64,000 nucleotides of DNA from Aeromonas popoffii (GCF_000820025.1 NZ_CDBI01000006.1:58608-122607); one strand, 5' to 3'. Shown: positions 10,240 through 19,646, counted from the first letter of the stretch. Program-made: numbers and translations. The notes: generated by a model from the letters alone, not told the origin.

Positions 10240-10251
10240 GGATCTGCCCCA

Positions 10252-11196
10252 TTGAATAAGCTGAAACTGATTTTTGCCGGTACTCCCGACTTCGCCGCCC
10301 GTCATCTGGCGGCGTTGTTGTCTTCCGACCACGAGGTCGTTGCCGTTTATACCCAGCCTGACAAACCGGCCGGCCGTGGTCAGAAGCTCACTGCCAGCCC
10401 GGTCAAAGAGCTGGCCCTGACCCACAATCTGCCGGTTTACCAACCTGCCTCGCTGCGCAATGAAGAGGCGCAGGCCGAACTGGCAGCTCTTGGTGCCGAT
10501 CTCATGGTGGTAGTGGCCTATGGTCTGATCCTGCCCAAGGTGGTGCTCGATACTCCCCGTCTCGGTTGCATCAACGTGCACGGCTCCCTGCTGCCGCGCT
10601 GGCGCGGCGCGGCACCGATCCAGCGCGCCATCTGGGCGGGCGATGCCGAGACCGGCGTCACCATCATGCAGATGGATGTGGGGCTGGATACCGGCGCCAT
10701 GATCCGCAAGGTGAGCTGCCCTATCGCCGCCGACGAAACCTCTACCAGCCTGTACGACAAGCTGGCCGGGCTGGGCCCGCAGGCGCTGGTCGATACCCTG
10801 AATGCAATGGCGACCGGTGACACGGCGGCCGAGCAGCAGGACGACTCTCTGGCCAACTATGCCCAGAAGCTCTCCAAGGAAGAGGCCCGCATCGACTGGT
10901 CGATGGAGGCCGTTGCCATCGAGCGCTGCATCCGCGCCTTCAATCCCTGGCCCATTAGCTGGTTCGAGGTCGCCGGCCAGACCATCAAGGTGTGGCAAGC
11001 CGCCGTCATCGACAGCGACCATGGCCAGAGCGTCGGAACCCTGCTCAAGGCCGACAAGCAGGGGATCGACATTGCCACCGGCAAGGGCGTGCTGCGCCTG
11101 CTGACCCTGCAACCACCCGGCAAGAAGGCCATGTCCGTCTCGGATCTGCTCAACTCTCGCCGCGACTGGTTTGAACCCGGCACGCAATTGAATTGA
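10252..11196 (+). CDS. fmt: Methionyl-tRNA formyltransferase
   Basis: Formylates initiator Met-tRNA using 10-formyl-THF. The 314-residue protein shows [11 protein letters not shown] at the N terminus, the catalytic region [20 protein letters not shown] near residue 108, [15 protein letters not shown] near residue 140 and a C-terminal OB-fold. Length matches E. coli Fmt (315). The start is a TTG at 10252, 12 bases after def; no ATG fits the family N terminus better. Its pairing with def couples formylation and deformylation. Confidence 0.96.
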   Translation: MNKLKLIFAGTPDFAARHLAALLSSDHEVVAVYTQPDKPAGRGQKLTASPVKELALTHNLPVYQPASLRNEEAQAELAALGADLMVVVAYGLILPKVVLDTPRLGCINVHGSLLPRWRGAAPIQRAIWAGDAETGVTIMQMDVGLDTGAMIRKVSCPIAADETSTSLYDKLAGLGPQALVDTLNAMATGDTAAEQQDDSLANYAQKLSKEEARIDWSMEAVAIERCIRAFNPWPISWFEVAGQTIKVWQAAVIDSDHGQSVGTLLKADKQGIDIATGKGVLRLLTLQPPGKKAMSVSDLLNSRRDWFEPGTQLN

Positions 11197-11241
11197 ACCA
11201 AGCGGGGCCCAGGCCCCGACTTGCGCATCTAAGGTAACATT

Positions 11242-12534
11242 ATGAAAACACGTGCACAGGCCGCTCTCGTTATTCAACAGGTGCTGGATCAGGGTCAATC
11301 TCTCTCCGCTGTTCTGCCTGCTGCCCAGGAGAAGGTTGCGCCCCGCGATCGCGCCCTCCTGCAAGAACTCTGCTACGGCACCCTGCGCTGGCTGCCCCGC
11401 CTCGATGCAGCGGTCAACGAGATGATGGACAAGCCGCTCAAGAACAAGAGCCGCATCTTCCACTATCTGATCCTGGTCGGTCTCTATCAGCTCATCTACA
11501 CCCGCATTCCGGCACACGCCGCCGTGGCCGAAACTGTCAACGCCGTCAAGCTGCTCAAGGGTACCTCCTTGCGCGGCCTCATCAATGGCGTGCTGCGCAA
11601 CTTCCAGCGCAGCGCCGAAGTCATTCTGCTGCGCATCGACCGCGTCCCCAGCATTCGCCTAGGCCACCCCGAGTGGCTCACCAAGCGCCTGCGCCAGGCC
11701 TATCCCGAAGATTGGGAATTCATCATGGAGGCCAACAACCAGCGCCCGCCCATGTGGATCCGCAACAACAGCCAGCGCCAGAGCCGCGAGCAGATGCTGG
11801 CCCGCATGGCCGAAGTGGGCATCAATGCGGTGGCCGGTGAGGAAGGGGAAGATTGCATCCTGCTGGAACGCCCTTGCGACGTAACCAAACTGCCCGGCTT
11901 CGAGGCAGGTGACTGCTCGGTACAGGATGGCGCGGCGCAACAGGCCGCTCGACTGCTCGACCCGCAACCGGGCGAGTGGGTGCTGGATGCCTGCGCCGCC
12001 CCCGGTGGCAAGACAGCTCACCTGCTTGAGCGTCAACCCGCCCTGGCGGGCGTGGTGGCCGTCGATGCCGACGAACACCGCCTCAAGCGGGTGCAGGAAA
12101 ACCTGGATCGCATCGGCCTCAAGGCCGAGGTGATCCACGGTGATGCCAGCACCCCGGAACTCTGGTGGCCAAAGGGTCAGTTCGATCGCATCCTGCTGGA
12201 TGCCCCCTGCTCCGCCACCGGTGTCATCCGCCGCCACCCCGACATCAAGTGGCTGCGCCGGGATCAGGACATCCGTGAGCTGGCCGAGCTGCAACGCCGT
12301 ATTCTGATCGCCCTCTGGTCGAAACTGAAAAGCGGCGGTACTCTGCTTTACGCCACCTGCTCAGTGCTGCCGGAAGAGAACCGCGAACAGATCCGTGCTT
12401 TCCTGGCAGCCACCCCGGATGCCACCCTGGTGCCGCTGCACGAACAGGACACCCCGGCATGTCCGGGCCGCCAGTTCCTGCCGGGCGAAGCCGAAATGGA
12501 TGGCTTCTACTATGCCAAGCTGATCAAACGGTAA
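11242..12534 (+). CDS. rsmB: 16S rRNA (cytosine-967-C5)-methyltransferase
   Basis: Methylates C967 of 16S rRNA with S-adenosylmethionine. The 430-residue protein has an N-terminal NusB-like RNA-binding domain (about 1-140) and a C-terminal NOL1/NOP2/Sun methyltransferase domain with DACAAPGGKTAHLLE, the DAPCSATG motif and the TCSVLPEEN motif. The two cysteines in these last motifs are the catalytic and release residues. It lies 45 bases after fmt in the conserved def-fmt-rsmB order. Length is the same as E. coli RsmB to within one residue. Confidence 0.96.
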   Translation: MKTRAQAALVIQQVLDQGQSLSAVLPAAQEKVAPRDRALLQELCYGTLRWLPRLDAAVNEMMDKPLKNKSRIFHYLILVGLYQLIYTRIPAHAAVAETVNAVKLLKGTSLRGLINGVLRNFQRSAEVILLRIDRVPSIRLGHPEWLTKRLRQAYPEDWEFIMEANNQRPPMWIRNNSQRQSREQMLARMAEVGINAVAGEEGEDCILLERPCDVTKLPGFEAGDCSVQDGAAQQAARLLDPQPGEWVLDACAAPGGKTAHLLERQPALAGVVAVDADEHRLKRVQENLDRIGLKAEVIHGDASTPELWWPKGQFDRILLDAPCSATGVIRRHPDIKWLRRDQDIRELAELQRRILIALWSKLKSGGTLLYATCSVLPEENREQIRAFLAATPDATLVPLHEQDTPACPGRQFLPGEAEMDGFYYAKLIKR

Positions 12535-12559
12535 GCAGGGCAGTGGCCATGAAGATGAC

Positions 12560-12580
12560 GGGTGCCGGTTGACGGCACCC
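12560..12580 (+). repeat. Hairpin between rsmB and trkA
   Basis: An 8-bp GC-rich stem (GGGTGCCG/CGGCACCC) with a 5-base loop but no U-run, just after the rsmB stop codon. It may set mRNA stability within the operon or act as a weak terminator. Confidence 0.5.
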
Positions 12581-12611
12581 ATTACTGCGCAATATCGAGC
12601 ACGCTCTCCCT

Positions 12612-12695
12612 ATGAAAATCATCATGTTGATGACTGACCCTGACCATACTGGCAGCCGTTGCAACACATCCTCGTTCCCTGAGGGGTTCCTATGA
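12612..12695 (+). CDS. Putative 27-codon ORF upstream of and overlapping trkA
   Basis: A short ORF (starts [15 protein letters not shown]) ends in a TGA that overlaps the trkA ATG as ATGA, a layout typical of translational coupling. Its first codons resemble the trkA start (MKIIIL), so it may be a partial duplication of that start. No strong Shine-Dalgarno sequence precedes it. Whether it is translated is uncertain. Confidence 0.25.
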   Translation: MKIIMLMTDPDHTGSRCNTSSFPEGFL

Positions 12696-14068
12696 AGATC
12701 ATCATTCTGGGTGCCGGCCAGGTCGGTGGCACCCTGGCCGAGAACCTGGCCGGCGAGAACAATGACATCACCATCGTCGATACCGACAGCGACCGCTTGC
12801 GGGAGCTGCAGGACAAGTTCGACCTGCGGGTGGTGAACGGTCACGGCGCCCACCCCAAGGTGCTGCGCGAAGCGGGTGCCCAGGATGCAGACATGCTGGT
12901 CGCGGTCACCAACAGTGACGAGACCAACATGATCGCCTGCCAGGTTGCCTACTCCCTGTTCAACACCCCGAACAAGGTAGCGCGCATTCGATCGCCGGCC
13001 TATCTGGTGGAACGGGATCGCCTGTTCCTGCCGGAATCCGTGCCGGTGGATCACCTGATCGCCCCCGAGCAGCTGGTGACCGACTATGTTCGCCGGTTGA
13101 TCGAGTATCCGGGTGCGCTTCAGGTGGTGGACTTTGCCGGTGGCAAGGTGGGTCTGGTGGCGGTCAAGGCCTACTACGGCGGCCCTCTGGTGGGCAATGC
13201 CCTCTCCACCCTGCGGGATCACATGCCGAACATAGAGACCCGGGTGGCCGCTATCTTCCGCCAGAACCGCTCCATACGTCCGCAAGGCACCACCATCATA
13301 GAGGCAGATGACGAGGTCTTCTTCGTCGCCGCCGCTGGCCATATCCGGGCAGTGATGTCGGAACTGCAGCGACTCGAGAGCCCCTATCGCCGCATCATGA
13401 TCGTCGGCGGTGGCAACATAGGCGCCGGCCTCGCGCACCAGCTGGAGAAGCGCTACAGCGTCAAGTTGATCGAGCGTAACCAGAAGCGGGCGGAACAGCT
13501 GTCGGAGCTGCTGGAAAACACCATCGTCTTCTGCGGCGATGCAGCGGATCAAGAACTGCTGGCCGAGGAGCACATCGATCAGATCGACGTCTTCATCGCC
13601 GTGACCAACGAGGATGAGGCCAACATCATGTCGGCCCTGCTCGCCAAGAAGATGGGCGCCAAGAAGACCATGGTGCTGATCCAGCGCAGCGCCTACGTGG
13701 ATCTGGTGCAGGGTGGATCCATCGACATCGCCATTTCGCCGCAGCAGGCCACCATCTCGGCCCTGCTGACCCACGTGCGCCGGGCCGACATCGCCAACGT
13801 CTACAGCCTGCGCCGCGGCGCGGCCGAAGCCATCGAGGCCATCGCCCACGGTGACGAAAACACCTCTAAGGTGGTGGGCAAGACGGTGGGTGAGCTCAAA
13901 CTGCCGCCCGGCACCACCATAGGCGCCATAGTGCGCGGTGATGAGGTGCTGATCGCCCACGATCGCACCCAGATCCAGCAGGATGACCATGTGGTGATGT
14001 TTCTGGTGGACAAGAAGTACATCCCGGAAGTGGAACGGCTGTTTCAGCCAAGTCCTTTCTTCCTGTAA
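12692..14068 (+). CDS. trkA: Trk system potassium uptake protein TrkA
   Basis: The cytoplasmic NAD-binding regulatory subunit of the Trk K+ importer. The 458-residue protein has two tandem RCK_N/RCK_C modules. Rossmann motifs [13 protein letters not shown] at residue 7 and [13 protein letters not shown] near residue 239 mark the two halves, and TrkA-C domains follow each. Length equals E. coli TrkA (458). It is followed by trkH, its membrane partner, after a terminator-like hairpin at 14099-14139. Confidence 0.96.
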   Translation: MKIIILGAGQVGGTLAENLAGENNDITIVDTDSDRLRELQDKFDLRVVNGHGAHPKVLREAGAQDADMLVAVTNSDETNMIACQVAYSLFNTPNKVARIRSPAYLVERDRLFLPESVPVDHLIAPEQLVTDYVRRLIEYPGALQVVDFAGGKVGLVAVKAYYGGPLVGNALSTLRDHMPNIETRVAAIFRQNRSIRPQGTTIIEADDEVFFVAAAGHIRAVMSELQRLESPYRRIMIVGGGNIGAGLAHQLEKRYSVKLIERNQKRAEQLSELLENTIVFCGDAADQELLAEEHIDQIDVFIAVTNEDEANIMSALLAKKMGAKKTMVLIQRSAYVDLVQGGSIDIAISPQQATISALLTHVRRADIANVYSLRRGAAEAIEAIAHGDENTSKVVGKTVGELKLPPGTTIGAIVRGDEVLIAHDRTQIQQDDHVVMFLVDKKYIPEVERLFQPSPFFL

Positions 14069-14098
14069 CCTGCCCATGCCCCCAGGCAACGCAAACCT

Positions 14099-14139
14099 GA
14101 CCCGGCACAGCCTCCCAAACGGATTGTCCGGGTCTTTTG
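14099..14139 (+). terminator. Terminator-like hairpin between trkA and trkH
   Basis: GACCCGG/CCGGGTC arms enclose a partly paired loop and are followed by TTTTGT. It may lower trkH expression relative to trkA. Confidence 0.55.
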
Positions 14140-14164
14140 TCAATCAACGATCAGGTTATTCTGC

Positions 14165-15607
14165 ATGATCAAGCTGCGTCCCATCATCTTCACCCTAGGG
14201 CTGGTGCTCTCCAAGTTGGCCCTGTTCATGTGGCTGCCCACCCTGCTGGCGCTGCTCACCGGCTCCGAGGGCTTCGTCGAGTTCCTCAAATCCGTGCTGA
14301 TCACCCACGGTGCCGCCCTGCTCTGCCTGCACCACGGTCGCAAGGCGGAGTTTCACCTCGGCGTGCGCGAGATGTTCCTGCTCACCACCTCTGTCTGGGT
14401 AGTCGCCTGCATCTTCGGGGCTCTGCCCTTCTTCTTCTTCAACCACATCGACTTCACTGACGCTTACTTCGAGACCATGTCCGGCGTCACCACCACGGGT
14501 TCCACCGTACTGTCAGGGCTCGACGACATGGCCCACAGCATCTTGCTGTGGCGATCAATACTGCAGTGGCTGGGGGGCGTGGGCTTCATCGTGATGGCGG
14601 TGGCTGTGCTGCCCTACCTCAACGTGGGCGGCATGAAGCTGTTCCAGACCGAGAGCTCGGATTGGTCGGACAAGAGCGCACCGCGCGCCAAGACGGTGGC
14701 CAACAACATAGTGGTGGTCTATCTGGTGCTCTCCATGTGCTGCTTCCTCGCCTACTGGGTAAGCGGCATGACGCTGTTCGAGGCGGTCAACCACACCATG
14801 ACCACTCTCAGTACCGGGGGCTATTCCACCTCGGATCAATCCATGTCGCACTTCTCCAACTCGGCACACTGGATCGGCACCCTCTTTATGTTCCTCGGCG
14901 GCCTGCCCTTCCTGCTCTATGTGCAGAGCCTGAGCCACCGTGACACCAGCCTGCTCAAGGACGCCCAGGTTCAGGGTTTCTTCTGGCTGGTGGTATGGGT
15001 CACGATCGTGGTCACCCTCTACCTGTGGATCAGAGACATTTACGGCTTTATGGATGCCCTGCGCGTCAGCAGCTTCAATATCGTCTCGGTGCTCACCACC
15101 ACTGGGTATGGCCTCGGCGATTTTGGCACCTGGGGGCCGCTCACCAGCATCATCTTTATCATCTTGCTGGCACTGGGCGCCTGTTCCGGCTCCACCGCCG
15201 GCGGCCTCAAGGTATTCCGGGTACAGGTGGCGTTCGCCCTGTTCAAGAAGCAAATGCGCCAGTTGATGCACCCCTCCGCCGTCTTCCCGCAGAAGTACAA
15301 CGGTCGCCAGGTCAACGACGCCATCATCCGCTCCATGATCTCGTTCGTGCTGGCTTACTTCGCCGTCATACTGCTTATCGCTGCCCTGCTCGCCGCCATC
15401 GGGCTGGATCCCCTGACGGCCATCTCGGGCTCCATCACGGCGGTGGCCAACGTAGGCCCGGGCATGGGCCCCATCATTGGTCCCAGTGGAAACTTTGCCA
15501 CCCTGCCGGACTCGGCCAAGTGGATACTGTCGTTCGGCATGCTGCTGGGGCGGCTCGAGATCCTGACTGTGGCCGTGATCTTCTTCCCCTCCTTCTGGAA
15601 GCAGTAG
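14165..15607 (+). CDS. trkH: Trk system potassium uptake channel TrkH
   Basis: The inner-membrane K+-translocating subunit. The 480-residue protein is strongly hydrophobic, with four pore-loop repeats of the SKT superfamily, recognisable by TMSGVTTTGSTVLSG, MTTLSTGGYSTSD, VLTTTGYGLGDF and TAVANVGPGMGP. These form the selectivity filter glycines. Length matches E. coli TrkH (483). It ends at the bidirectional terminator shared with rmuC. Together with TrkA it would give a complete Trk system in this operon. Confidence 0.96.
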   Translation: MIKLRPIIFTLGLVLSKLALFMWLPTLLALLTGSEGFVEFLKSVLITHGAALLCLHHGRKAEFHLGVREMFLLTTSVWVVACIFGALPFFFFNHIDFTDAYFETMSGVTTTGSTVLSGLDDMAHSILLWRSILQWLGGVGFIVMAVAVLPYLNVGGMKLFQTESSDWSDKSAPRAKTVANNIVVVYLVLSMCCFLAYWVSGMTLFEAVNHTMTTLSTGGYSTSDQSMSHFSNSAHWIGTLFMFLGGLPFLLYVQSLSHRDTSLLKDAQVQGFFWLVVWVTIVVTLYLWIRDIYGFMDALRVSSFNIVSVLTTTGYGLGDFGTWGPLTSIIFIILLALGACSGSTAGGLKVFRVQVAFALFKKQMRQLMHPSAVFPQKYNGRQVNDAIIRSMISFVLAYFAVILLIAALLAAIGLDPLTAISGSITAVANVGPGMGPIIGPSGNFATLPDSAKWILSFGMLLGRLEILTVAVIFFPSFWKQ

Positions 15608-15660
15608 CGCCGCCAATCAAGGCTGCGACGCTGCCCGGCCAGACTCGGGTGAGGAAATGC

Positions 15661-15689
15661 AAGAAGGGCAGCCAATGGCTGCCCTTCTT
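15661..15689. terminator. Bidirectional terminator between trkH and rmuC
   Basis: A 13-bp perfect stem (15661-15673 with 15677-15689) with a 3-base centre and A/T-rich flanks, lying between two convergent genes. Confidence 0.85.
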
Positions 15690-15717
15690 CATCTCATGCT
15701 GTGCGGGACCCTCTGCC

Positions 15718-17058
15718 TCACTCGGCAGACTCTTCCCGCTCCAGTGCGCGGTTGACCAACGGCTCGGGCAGCGTCTTGGTCACCTCGACCCCCAGCTCGC
15801 GAAAGCGCTCGGCCTGGGCGATCAGGTTGCCACGGCCGTTGACCAGCCGTCCCATCGCCTTGTCGTAGCTCTCCTGCGCCTTGTGCAGGCTACCCCCCAT
15901 CTGCTGCATCTCTTCCACGAACAGCCGTAGCTTCTCGTAGAGGCGCCCGGCCCGCTCGGCAATCTGGCGAGCATTCTGGTTCTGCCGCTCGTAGCGCCAC
16001 AAGTTTTCGATGGTGCGCAGCGCCACCATCAGGTTGGTGGGGCTCACCAGTAGTATGTTGTGGTCGAGGCCGTAGCGTACCAGGGAGGGATCGGCCTCCA
16101 CCGCGGTGAGGAAGGCCGGCTCCACCGCCACAAACATCAGCACATAGTCGAGGGTGCGTACCCCCGGCAGTTGCTGGTAATCCTTACGGCCCAGCTCGCG
16201 GATATGGTTGCGCACCGAGGCGACGTGCTCCTTGAGCGCCACTGCCTTCTCCAGCACGTCGTCGGCGTTGTACCAGCGCTCGTAGGCGGTCAGCGACACC
16301 TTGGCGTCGATGATGATGTCTTTTTCCTGAGGCAAGTGGACTATCACGTCAGGCTGATAGCGCTTGCCCTTGTCCACTTCTATGTTGACCTGGGTATGGT
16401 ACTCGTGGCCCTCGCGCAGGCCGCACTCGCTGAGAATTCGGGCCAGCACCACCTCGCCCCAGTTGCCCTGCTGCTTGCTGTCGCCCTTGAGGGCGCGGGT
16501 CAGGGCTGCCGCCTCTTCGGTCATACGGGCATTGAGCTCGGCAAGGCGCTCCAGCTCGAACTTGAGGCTGTGGCGCTGGGCCGTCTCCTGGGCGTGGGTC
16601 TCTCCCACCTGACGGCGAAAGCCCTCAAGCTGCTCTTTGAGCGGAGTCAGCAGCAGATCGAGACTGTTCTGGTTCAGTTCGCGGAAGTTACCGGAGTTTT
16701 GTTCGAAGATACGGTTGGCGAGGTTTTCAAACTGCTGGCTGAGACGCAGCTCGGCGTCCCGCTGCAATTGCAGCTTCTCGGCGGCGGCCAACCGTTCGCT
16801 GCGCAGGGTGGCTTCGGCATCCTTGAGGCGGGCGGTAAGCTTGATGAGCAGAGTCTGCTGCTGATCCAGCTTCTGCTGGCCCTGCATCCGCTCATCCTGC
16901 AACTCATCGAAGCGATCCTGCAACACCTGGTGACGTTCCTGGCTCAGCAACAACGCCTGCGCCTGTGCGCTGGCGGCACGTCGCCCCGCCAGCCAGCCAA
17001 CCCCGAGGGCGATCAAGGCGACCAGCAGTGCCGGCCCCCAGCTCGCCAGGTCGATCAT
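15718..17058 (-). CDS. rmuC: DNA recombination protein RmuC
   Basis: A nuclease-like protein linked in E. coli to limiting inversion between short repeats. The 446-residue protein has an N-terminal membrane anchor (about residues 7-25), a long coiled coil rich in Q, E, L and R (about 30-170) and the RmuC domain (about 180-400) containing GNWGEVVLARILSECGL and VIVHLPQEKDIIIDAKVSLTAYERW. The IDAKVSL block resembles a restriction-endonuclease-fold active site. The ATG at 17058 overlaps the stop of an upstream small membrane protein gene as ATGA. Confidence 0.93.
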   Translation of the reverse strand: MIDLASWGPALLVALIALGVGWLAGRRAASAQAQALLLSQERHQVLQDRFDELQDERMQGQQKLDQQQTLLIKLTARLKDAEATLRSERLAAAEKLQLQRDAELRLSQQFENLANRIFEQNSGNFRELNQNSLDLLLTPLKEQLEGFRRQVGETHAQETAQRHSLKFELERLAELNARMTEEAAALTRALKGDSKQQGNWGEVVLARILSECGLREGHEYHTQVNIEVDKGKRYQPDVIVHLPQEKDIIIDAKVSLTAYERWYNADDVLEKAVALKEHVASVRNHIRELGRKDYQQLPGVRTLDYVLMFVAVEPAFLTAVEADPSLVRYGLDHNILLVSPTNLMVALRTIENLWRYERQNQNARQIAERAGRLYEKLRLFVEEMQQMGGSLHKAQESYDKAMGRLVNGRGNLIAQAERFRELGVEVTKTLPEPLVNRALEREESAE

Positions 17059-17270
17059 TTACGGCCCCGCTGACGCAGGAAGAGCTCGAGGTAACGGTTG
17101 AGCAATAGCCAGATCAGCACATAGAGGAGGTAGGCAGCCAGTACCACCCACTTGTGACTGTTAACCCCGGTGTCGAGCTCGGCGAACCCGATATCCTTGA
17201 TGCGGCAGTAGGCCCACATCAACAGGGGGAAGATATACAACAGAGACGCACGCCACAGAAATAACCACAT
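17055..17270 (-). CDS. Small inner-membrane protein, unknown function
   Basis: A protein of about 71 residues with two predicted membrane helices (WLFLWRASLLYIFPLLMWAYC and WVVLAAYLLYVLIWLLL) joined by a short polar loop, ending in a basic tail. Its stop overlaps the rmuC ATG, so the two are likely cotranslated. The start could also be a TTG at 17282; neither has a clear ribosome binding site. No family is recognised. Confidence 0.65.
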   Translation of the reverse strand: MWLFLWRASLLYIFPLLMWAYCRIKDIGFAELDTGVNSHKWVVLAAYLLYVLIWLLLNRYLELFLRQRGRK

Positions 17271-17369
17271 GAGTTCATTCAATCCCGCAAAAAGACTCGC
17301 CTAGCTTACACAAGGGCAACCCGGCTTGCGATCCTGCCCCGCGCTATTCTCTGGCTTGCCAGCGAAAAC

Positions 17370-17396
17370 TTGGATAAAATTAACCCCTAATGGGTA
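17370..17396 (+). promoter_or_regulatory. FNR-like and NarP-like sites upstream of the napF-type gene
   Basis: TTGGATAAAATTAA (17370-17383) matches the FNR consensus TTGATNNNNATCAA at 7 of 10 positions. Overlapping it, TAACCCCTAATGGGTA (17381-17396) is an imperfect 7-2-7 palindrome whose right half fits the NarL/NarP heptamer. Both are suggestive only, but they fit an anaerobic nitrate-linked gene. Confidence 0.3.
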
Positions 17397-17408
17397 TAAG
17401 GGGTGGGC

Positions 17409-17921
17409 ATGACTCATTTTTTCTGTCGATGGCTGAGGCACGCATTGGGGGGCTCCCGCAAACCGGACGTGGTTTGTCACGAGGCACGCCCGCCTTGGGC
17501 CATCGAAGAGTCCCAGTACCTCTCCCTCTGCACCCGCTGCGGTGAATGCTTCAAGGCCTGTCCCAACCGCCTGCTCAAACCGGCAAGCCAATCCGAATAC
17601 GAGGGCACTGCCATCGCCGGCACCCCTGTGCTGGATCTCGCCTGCGGCCAGTGCAGCTACTGTGGCAGCTGCGCCAGAGCCTGTCCGACCGGAGCCCTCG
17701 ACCTGCAGTGGGGACGCCAGGTGCAGACCCGGGTGCAGATAGAGGCGAGCTGTCAGGCCAAACAGGGCTTTTACTGCCTGCTGTGCGAAGATGCCTGCCC
17801 CCAGCTGGCGATCAAGGCCACCGCCGACGGCGTCAGCGTCAACATGGCGGCGTGCGATGGCTGCGGTGCCTGCGGTCTCGCCTGCTTCCATGGTGCCATC
17901 ACCCTGATCCCCCAGCTCTGA
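17409..17921 (+). CDS. napF: NapF-type ferredoxin with multiple 4Fe-4S clusters
   Basis: A cytoplasmic iron-sulfur protein of 170 residues with three cysteine clusters: CTRCGECFKACP, CGQCSYCGSCARACP and CDGCGACGLACF, plus an extra CLLCEDACP. E. coli NapF interacts with NapA and is thought to assist assembly of the periplasmic nitrate reductase. Here no other nap gene is adjacent, so it stands alone next to nsrR. The ATG at 17409 was preferred to a GTG two codons upstream. An alternative is a general polyferredoxin, but spacing and length fit NapF best. Confidence 0.8.
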   Translation: MTHFFCRWLRHALGGSRKPDVVCHEARPPWAIEESQYLSLCTRCGECFKACPNRLLKPASQSEYEGTAIAGTPVLDLACGQCSYCGSCARACPTGALDLQWGRQVQTRVQIEASCQAKQGFYCLLCEDACPQLAIKATADGVSVNMAACDGCGACGLACFHGAITLIPQL

Positions 17922-17957
17922 CCCGCGCCGCCACCCAGGTCTCAAACGGCAGAAAGC

Positions 17958-17983
17958 ACAAAGGGGCACCAAGGCCCCTTTGT
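17958..17983. terminator. Bidirectional terminator between napF and nsrR
   Basis: 10-base arms ACAAAGGGGC/GCCCCTTTGT sit between convergent genes and work in both directions. Confidence 0.75.
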
Positions 17984-17999
17984 CAGTCCGGCACGGCGT

Positions 18000-18452
18000 T
18001 TATGCCATGACCAGAGTGGAATCCTGTTCGATACCGAGCAAGTGGCAGAGACGGGTCGGATCCCGCACCGCATCGGCCAGGGTATATTCCCCCAGCACCT
18101 CGAGGAAGGCGTTCATGGCGCGCCGTAGAATGCCCTGAATGCGGCAGCCACCGGAGAGGCGGCAGTTCTCGCGCTTGCAATCAACCGGGCAGAGCACGTG
18201 CTCCATGTCCATCACCACATCGCGCAAGTTGATGGAGACGGCAGAGCGACCGAGGCGGATGCCGCCATGCTTGCCACGTACCGTCTCTATGTAGCCCTTG
18301 ATGCCGAGCTGATGCACTATCTTGACCACGTGGTTGCGGGAGATGGCAAAGGTATCGGCCACCTCTGTGATGGTCGACAGGCGATCTCCCGGCTGAACCG
18401 CCAAAAAAGTCAGGGTACGCAGGGCATAGTCGGTAAATCGTGTCAGTTGCAT
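18000..18452 (-). CDS. nsrR: Nitric-oxide-sensing Rrf2-family repressor NsrR
   Basis: A 2Fe-2S or 4Fe-4S transcriptional repressor inactivated by nitric oxide. The 150-residue protein begins MQLTRFTDYALRTLTFLA, typical of NsrR, has a winged helix with ISRNHVVKIVHQLG, and carries the cluster cysteines at residues 92, 97 and 103, plus C88. Length is nearly that of E. coli NsrR (141). It converges on the NapF-type gene. AAGATGC half-sites, which resemble the NsrR recognition sequence, occur at 18601-18607 and, on the other strand, at 18542-18548. These sites suggest autoregulation, as an inference. Confidence 0.9.
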   Translation of the reverse strand: MQLTRFTDYALRTLTFLAVQPGDRLSTITEVADTFAISRNHVVKIVHQLGIKGYIETVRGKHGGIRLGRSAVSINLRDVVMDMEHVLCPVDCKRENCRLSGGCRIQGILRRAMNAFLEVLGEYTLADAVRDPTRLCHLLGIEQDSTLVMA

Positions 18453-18541
18453 GGTCGCACTTGCCTCTTACTACAAGCCAGAAATCAGGACGACAACCTA
18501 AAGCTAAGAGGCGGGGCCGCGCTTGCGCTGGCACGGAGCAC

Positions 18542-18611
18542 GCATCTTAATCTGAGTCGTGGAGTGACAAGGTTAAGAGCAGCTCAGGCGGGTGTCGATG
18601 AAGATGCACAT
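18542..18611 (-). promoter_or_regulatory. Two NsrR-like AAGATGC half-sites upstream of nsrR
   Basis: The motif AAGATGC occurs at 18601-18607 on the plus strand and at 18542-18548 on the minus strand. It equals the first half of the E. coli NsrR box as remembered. The second halves are poor, so this is a weak candidate. Confidence 0.25.
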
Positions 18612-18750
18612 AAATCGACACTTTCTTTGATTGATCGCAAACTTGCAGGCTTAGTCCAAGGTTTGGGGCATTTTTGGCGGCTAAACTCGCCTGTCCTCCC
18701 TCAACACCCGAGTGGATCGGACCACTCCATACGACACCTTGCTTCAGGAT

Positions 18751-19590
18751 TCAGTGGGGCTGCCTGAGCCAGTTTTTCAAGGCACTGGAGGGAATCGAAC
18801 TCTCGGAGGCGACCGCAAAAGCCCCCCAATCCACCGCACACTGCAAGGCATCCTGGATCGCCATGCCACGGGCAAGACCATGAATGAGGCCACCGGCGAA
18901 CGCATCCCCCGCCCCCGTGGTATCGACCACAGACACCGGCCGCGCCGCCACCCGGATCTGCTCCTCGCCGTGAATGGCCACGGCCCCCGCCTTGCCTTCG
19001 GTCAGCACCAGCCACTCCAGCTGATCTCCCGCCAGCTGCCTGGCATGCTGCCAGGGGTCGCCCACCTCGCCGAGATCGGAGCGGGAAGCGACCAGCACGT
19101 GGCAGGGGCGGCGCGCCTGCCCACCCTTGGGATACTGGGCCACCACGAAGCTCTTGCCGATCATCTGGCGCATGTAGCCGATGATGGCGGTGCCGGGATA
19201 GTTCACGTAGAGGCAGTCCACCCCCTCCACCGGCAAGTCGCCGGGCAGATCGGGGCGACGCGGCCGCCTGAGGATGGTGCGCTCGCCGGTGGCGTCCACC
19301 AGGATCAGCAGCTCGCCTGTTTCGCCACCGAAGCGCTCCACATGAGAGCAGTCCAACCCGTAACCCGCCGCCTGCTCCAGCAGCCAGTCGCCCGCCTCAT
19401 CCAGTCCGATGCGAGAGGCTATGGTCACCTCGTGGCCCGCCCACACCAGCCCTATGCCGGTGTTGGCGGCGCCACCGCCCAACCGGCGGCCCTGATCCAC
19501 GTATTGCAGCCGGGCTCCGGCCACCAGAGGTTCGGAGAGGGAGAGCACATGATCGCAGTTGAGATTGGCGAGCAGCAGAATACGGGACAT
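18751..19590 (-). CDS. PfkB-family sugar/nucleoside kinase
   Basis: A ribokinase-fold kinase of 279 residues. Evidence is the N-terminal GGGAANTGIGLVWAG motif near residue 39 and the C-terminal DTTGAGDAFAGGLIHGL motif near residue 225, which holds the catalytic aspartate and the anion hole. Length is a little short for the family (about 300). The substrate cannot be named from sequence; the N-terminal LLANLNCDHVLSL resembles uncharacterised bacterial members. It lies just upstream of nsrR on the same strand, about 300 bases away, and is separated from ald by a terminator. Confidence 0.8.
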   Translation of the reverse strand: MSRILLLANLNCDHVLSLSEPLVAGARLQYVDQGRRLGGGAANTGIGLVWAGHEVTIASRIGLDEAGDWLLEQAAGYGLDCSHVERFGGETGELLILVDATGERTILRRPRRPDLPGDLPVEGVDCLYVNYPGTAIIGYMRQMIGKSFVVAQYPKGGQARRPCHVLVASRSDLGEVGDPWQHARQLAGDQLEWLVLTEGKAGAVAIHGEEQIRVAARPVSVVDTTGAGDAFAGGLIHGLARGMAIQDALQCAVDWGAFAVASESSIPSSALKNWLRQPH

Positions 19591-19625
19591 GGAGAGACCT
19601 CACTGACAAGGGACCCCAGTATATG

Positions 19626-19646
19626 AGAAAGGGCCCTGACGGCCCT
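19626..19646 (-). terminator. Terminator after ald
   Basis: Stem AGGGCC/GGCCCT followed on the minus strand by TTTCTC, between ald and the PfkB kinase gene. Confidence 0.55.

Noticed and set aside
9808..11517. 569-codon minus-strand open frame
   Set aside because: Antisense to def, fmt and the start of rsmB; no recognisable sequence and no ribosome binding site.
12524..14143. 539-codon minus-strand open frame
   Set aside because: Antisense to trkA; the amino acid composition (rich in H, Q, G) is typical of a shadow frame.
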